DNA from: Granulicella sp.
GTDB taxonomy: Bacteria; Acidobacteriota; Terriglobia; Terriglobales; Acidobacteriaceae
Direction: 5' to 3'
DNA length: 64,000 nt
Assembly (NCBI GenBank): GCA_025408425.1
Contig: JANXYX010000050.1
Coordinates: 62,001-126,000, forward strand
Both the position numbers and the translations under genes were made by a program. Below the pieces are notes generated by a model. The model saw only the letters and a program-made list of their open reading frames with translations. It was not told the DNA's origin and made no database searches. Shown here piece after piece: positions 61,227-64,000 of the stretch (position 1 is the stretch's first letter; every line of letters starts with the position of its first letter).

Positions 61227-63353
61227 ATGCATCGACGCGACCTTCTCAAACTCGCAGCCCTCACTGCAGCTTCCTCCCCACTACACTCCGCCTTCGGACT
61301 TCATTCTCAGCAATCGCCCCCTGCCACGCCCCCTCCCCAGGACGTAAAGCACGTCCACATCGTCTTCAAGTGCCACCTCGATGTCGGCTTCACCAATACC
61401 CAGGCCGCCGTCAGGTCCAAATACTTCGACGTCTACTACCCGCAGGCCATCAGCACGGCCGCGACTCTCCGCGCAGCTGGAACGGACCGCTTCACCTGGA
61501 CCACCGGCTCCTGGCTCCTCTACGAATATCTCGAACAAGCCACTCCCCAGCAGCGACAACTCATGGAACAAGCCATTGCCGCTGGTGATATCACGTGGCA
61601 CGCCCTCCCCTTCAGTTGGCAGACCGAGATGCTCGATCCCTCCATGATCCTCGGAGCACTGTCCTTCTCCGCATCGCTCGACTCCCGCTTCGGCCACCAA
61701 ACCGTCGGCGCAAAGATGTCCGATGTCCCCGGCCACTCCCGCGGCATCATAAGTCCCCTCGCCTGGGCAGGAATCAAGCTCCTGGACATCGGCGTCAACG
61801 CCGCCAGCACCCCGCCCCAGGTTCCCGCAGTCTTCCTCTGGCGCGATCCCGCTGGCGAATCGCTCATCGTCATCTACCACCACCACGACTACGGTGGCAC
61901 CCTCCAGATTCCCGGCACTGACATCGCATTTGCCATGGAGATGCGCAACGACAACTCCGGCCCCCACACCCCCACAGAAATCGCGGAGATCTACTCACGC
62001 CTTCGCAGTCAGTTCCCCAACGCCACCATCCAGGCCTCAAGCCTCTCGAACCTCGCTCTTGCCCTCGACCCAGTCCGCGACCACCTCCCCGTCATCACCC
62101 AGGAGATCGGCGACACCTGGATATACGGCATCCCCAGCGACCCACCCAAAGTAGCCCAGTACCGTGAACTCGCCCGCCTCCGCAGTCAATGGCTGACTGA
62201 CAAAAAAATCGCCCTCGGCGACCCTACTGACCGTCAACTCCTGCGTCGATTGCTCCTCGCCGTCGAACACACATGGGGTACCGATACCAAGTCCTATCTC
62301 GACCACGACCACTACACCCCGCACGACCTGCAACTCGCCCTCGCCGACCCAATCAAATTTCCTGGCTACAAGACAATGACCACCAGTTGGCAGGAAAAAC
62401 GCGATGACGTCACCCAGTCCATCTCCTCTCTCCCCCTCGCCCTGCGCACCCAGGCGGAGCAGCACCTCCAGCTACTGGTCCCCAAAGCACCCGATACCAC
62501 CAACCTTCAACCCCTCGCCCCCAACACTGAAATCAAAACCCGGCACTTCATCCTCGCCATCGATCCCCACAACGGCGCCATCATCCGCCTCCAAAACCGG
62601 AAATCCGGAAAAGAATGGGCCACTCCCAGTCATCCGCTCGCTCTCTTCACGTACCAGACCCTCTCGGCCGCAGACTTCGACCACTTCCTCGACGTTTACG
62701 TAAAAAGTAAAGCAGATTGGGCGCCTCAGGACTTTGGCAAACCCAACATCGCCCACTTCAATGCCATCTCGAAGGAGTGGCATCCCACCCTGACGAAAGC
62801 ATGGTCCATCGCAGAGGAGCATCAGCACCACATCATCCTCCAACTGAAAATCGACGATCCCAGAGCTGCAGCCACTGGAGTCACCGGGTGGCCTGAGTCT
62901 TTATTCGTCGAAATACACCTGCCCGACGAATCGCCAACCCTCCACCTGCGCCTAACCACTCTCAACAAGCCTCAAAACCGGCTGCCCGAATCCATGTGGC
63001 TCACCTTCCGTCCCCAGCCTGCAAACCCCGAGTCCTCTCAGACTGGAAACTGGTCGCTCGAAAAAGTTGGCCAGTTGCTCCTCCCCTCCGATGTCGTCAG
63101 CGGCGGCAACCGCAACATGCACGCTCTCTCTGAAAAAATTCGCTTCTCCGACCCATCAGGCTCTCTTGAAATCCTCACCTTCGATGCCCCCATCGTCTCT
63201 CTTGGCGAGCGCTCCCCAATCTACTTTTCTGACACACAGCCCTCCCTGCGACAAGGCATACACTTCAACCTGTTCAACAACGCCTGGGGCACCAACTACC
63301 CCCAGTGGGGAGGGGGCGACTGGTCGTGGCGCTTCACCGCCAGCTTCGCCTGA
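61227..63353 (+). CDS. DUF5054 / GH38-like alpha-mannosidase-fold protein, exported by Tat
   Basis: 708 residues. The N-terminus 'MHRRDLLKLAALTAASS' has a twin-arginine pattern. The N-terminal catalytic-like domain has 'VHIVFKCHLDVGFTNT', the HLDxG pattern of GH38/57-type metal sites, 'GDITWHALPFSWQTEM' and 'VIYHHHDYGG'. The C-terminal half is beta-rich. It resembles DUF5054 proteins of acidobacteria, probably acting on glycans outside the cytoplasm. The substrate is unknown and family placement is by pattern, not alignment. Confidence 0.65.
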   Translation: MHRRDLLKLAALTAASSPLHSAFGLHSQQSPPATPPPQDVKHVHIVFKCHLDVGFTNTQAAVRSKYFDVYYPQAISTAATLRAAGTDRFTWTTGSWLLYEYLEQATPQQRQLMEQAIAAGDITWHALPFSWQTEMLDPSMILGALSFSASLDSRFGHQTVGAKMSDVPGHSRGIISPLAWAGIKLLDIGVNAASTPPQVPAVFLWRDPAGESLIVIYHHHDYGGTLQIPGTDIAFAMEMRNDNSGPHTPTEIAEIYSRLRSQFPNATIQASSLSNLALALDPVRDHLPVITQEIGDTWIYGIPSDPPKVAQYRELARLRSQWLTDKKIALGDPTDRQLLRRLLLAVEHTWGTDTKSYLDHDHYTPHDLQLALADPIKFPGYKTMTTSWQEKRDDVTQSISSLPLALRTQAEQHLQLLVPKAPDTTNLQPLAPNTEIKTRHFILAIDPHNGAIIRLQNRKSGKEWATPSHPLALFTYQTLSAADFDHFLDVYVKSKADWAPQDFGKPNIAHFNAISKEWHPTLTKAWSIAEEHQHHIILQLKIDDPRAAATGVTGWPESLFVEIHLPDESPTLHLRLTTLNKPQNRLPESMWLTFRPQPANPESSQTGNWSLEKVGQLLLPSDVVSGGNRNMHALSEKIRFSDPSGSLEILTFDAPIVSLGERSPIYFSDTQPSLRQGIHFNLFNNAWGTNYPQWGGGDWSWRFTASFA

Positions 63354-63425
63354 AACCCGTCTCTTATCCCAATCAGGCATCCTCCCACCATGCGATAGAC
63401 TCCTATCTCACAAGAGGACTTCTCC

Positions 63426-64000
63426 ATGCCACGCCCCTTCTGGTCCGGACAAATTCAGATATCCCTTGTCTCCTTCGGCGTCAATCTCTTCCCTGCCACC
63501 GAAGCCAAAAGCGAGATCCGCTTCCATCAGCTCAGCCGTAAGACTGGCGAGCGAATCAGGCACCAGAAAGTCTCGGCAGACGAGGAACCCGTCGAGAAGA
63601 GCGACGTCGTCAAGGGCTATGAGTACCGCAAAGGCGAGTACGTCATCATCGAACCCGACGACATTGAGAACCTCCGCATCCCCTCTCGCCACAGCCTTGA
63701 AGTCTCCCAGTTCATCGACATTGCTGAACTCGACCCCGCGTTCTACGAGAAGCCATACTTCGTCGTACCCGAAAGCGACGTCCAGTCCGAAGCATTCGCC
63801 GTCGTTCGCAAAGCTCTCCAGTCCACCCACAAAGTAGCCTTGGGCAAGATCGCCTTCGGTGGCCGCGAGCACCTCGTCGCCGTCGCCGCCCCAACCAACG
63901 ACAAAGACGCTGGCATGATGGCCTACACCCTCCGCTACGCCGAAGAACTTCGCAACTCGGCCAACTACTTCTCCGATATCAAAAAAACCGCCATCGACCA
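63426..64000 (+). CDS. ku: Ku-family DNA end-binding protein (partial, runs off the window)
   Basis: An open frame from the ATG at 63426 to the window end, about 191 residues. It begins 'PRPFWSGQIQISLVSFGVNLFPA' with 'RFHQLSRKTGERIRHQKV', 'VVKGYEYRKGEYVIIEPDDIENL' and 'EKPYFVVPESDVQSEAFAVV', a clear bacterial Ku. Ku homodimers bind broken DNA ends and recruit LigD for NHEJ. AGAGGA 8 bases upstream supports the start. The usual partner ligD, if present, lies outside the window. Confidence 0.95.
   Translation, partial: MPRPFWSGQIQISLVSFGVNLFPATEAKSEIRFHQLSRKTGERIRHQKVSADEEPVEKSDVVKGYEYRKGEYVIIEPDDIENLRIPSRHSLEVSQFIDIAELDPAFYEKPYFVVPESDVQSEAFAVVRKALQSTHKVALGKIAFGGREHLVAVAAPTNDKDAGMMAYTLRYAEELRNSANYFSDIKKTAID

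Overview
The window is one contiguous bacterial chromosome segment, GC-rich with strong C/G preference at third codon positions. Gene content suggests an Acidobacteriota member of the Acidobacteriaceae type (Granulicella, Edaphobacter or Terriglobus-like). The support is the mix of DUF5916, DUF5054 and DUF4230 proteins, the exopolysaccharide locus with rml genes, a Ku gene and an 8/4 class II tRNA. This assignment is an inference from gene families, not a database match.

Layout. 1-10.1 kb: exopolysaccharide genes (Wzx-like flippase cut by the window edge, SAM methyltransferase, Wzz-like and Wza-like proteins), then gatA-gatC, a DciA-like gene, a GT9 heptosyltransferase and an undecaprenyl-phosphate sugar transferase. 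10.4-14.5 kb: dTDP-rhamnose genes (rmlC convergent to rmlB-rmlA-rmlD-gmhB, which overlap by 1-4 bases). 14.7-26.8 kb: ArsB-like transporter, tRNA-Ile2(CAU), FemAB-like, DinB and YraN genes, pyrG, a DUF5916 outer-membrane protein, DUF4230, fabD and bcp. 27.04-30.28 kb: an IS1595/ISXO2-like mobile element with cargo. 30.4-43.4 kb: polysaccharide deacetylase, MFS exporter, an AT-richer AAA ATPase, hemL, purM-purN, a frameshifted site-2 protease, htrA, a ferric-reductase-like protein, coaE, folD and a 59-residue Trm112-like protein. 43.6-64 kb: patatin/beta-barrel fusion, ppc, Crp/Fnr regulator, MFS, TolC, DsbA-like, two tandem 28-residue membrane proteins, radical SAM protein, an ECF sigma/anti-sigma/PDZ cluster, RNase H, a DUF5054 protein and the start of Ku.

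The most unusual part is the mobile element. Its two terminal inverted repeats (20 of 22 bases match) enclose the transposase, a 211-residue protein of unknown family, an XRE-HTH/ImmA-IrrE metallopeptidase, a tRNA gene and two overlapping tiny genes. The tRNA starts 7 bases after the metallopeptidase stop. It folds as a class II tRNA with an 8-bp acceptor stem and 4-bp T stem (the 8/4 'allo-tRNA' fold). It has a serine-type G73, but its anticodon is UAU, which reads the Ile codon AUA. The two tiny downstream genes hold 7 AUA codons in 77 sense codons, whereas the three larger cargo genes hold 7 in about 880. The chromosome already has an AUA decoder in this window, the tRNA-Ile2(CAU) at 16.2 kb.

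Other points of interest are the tandem pair of 28-residue membrane proteins with perfect AGGAGG ribosome binding sites, several perfect palindromes next to start codons, and a one-base frameshift splitting the site-2 protease.
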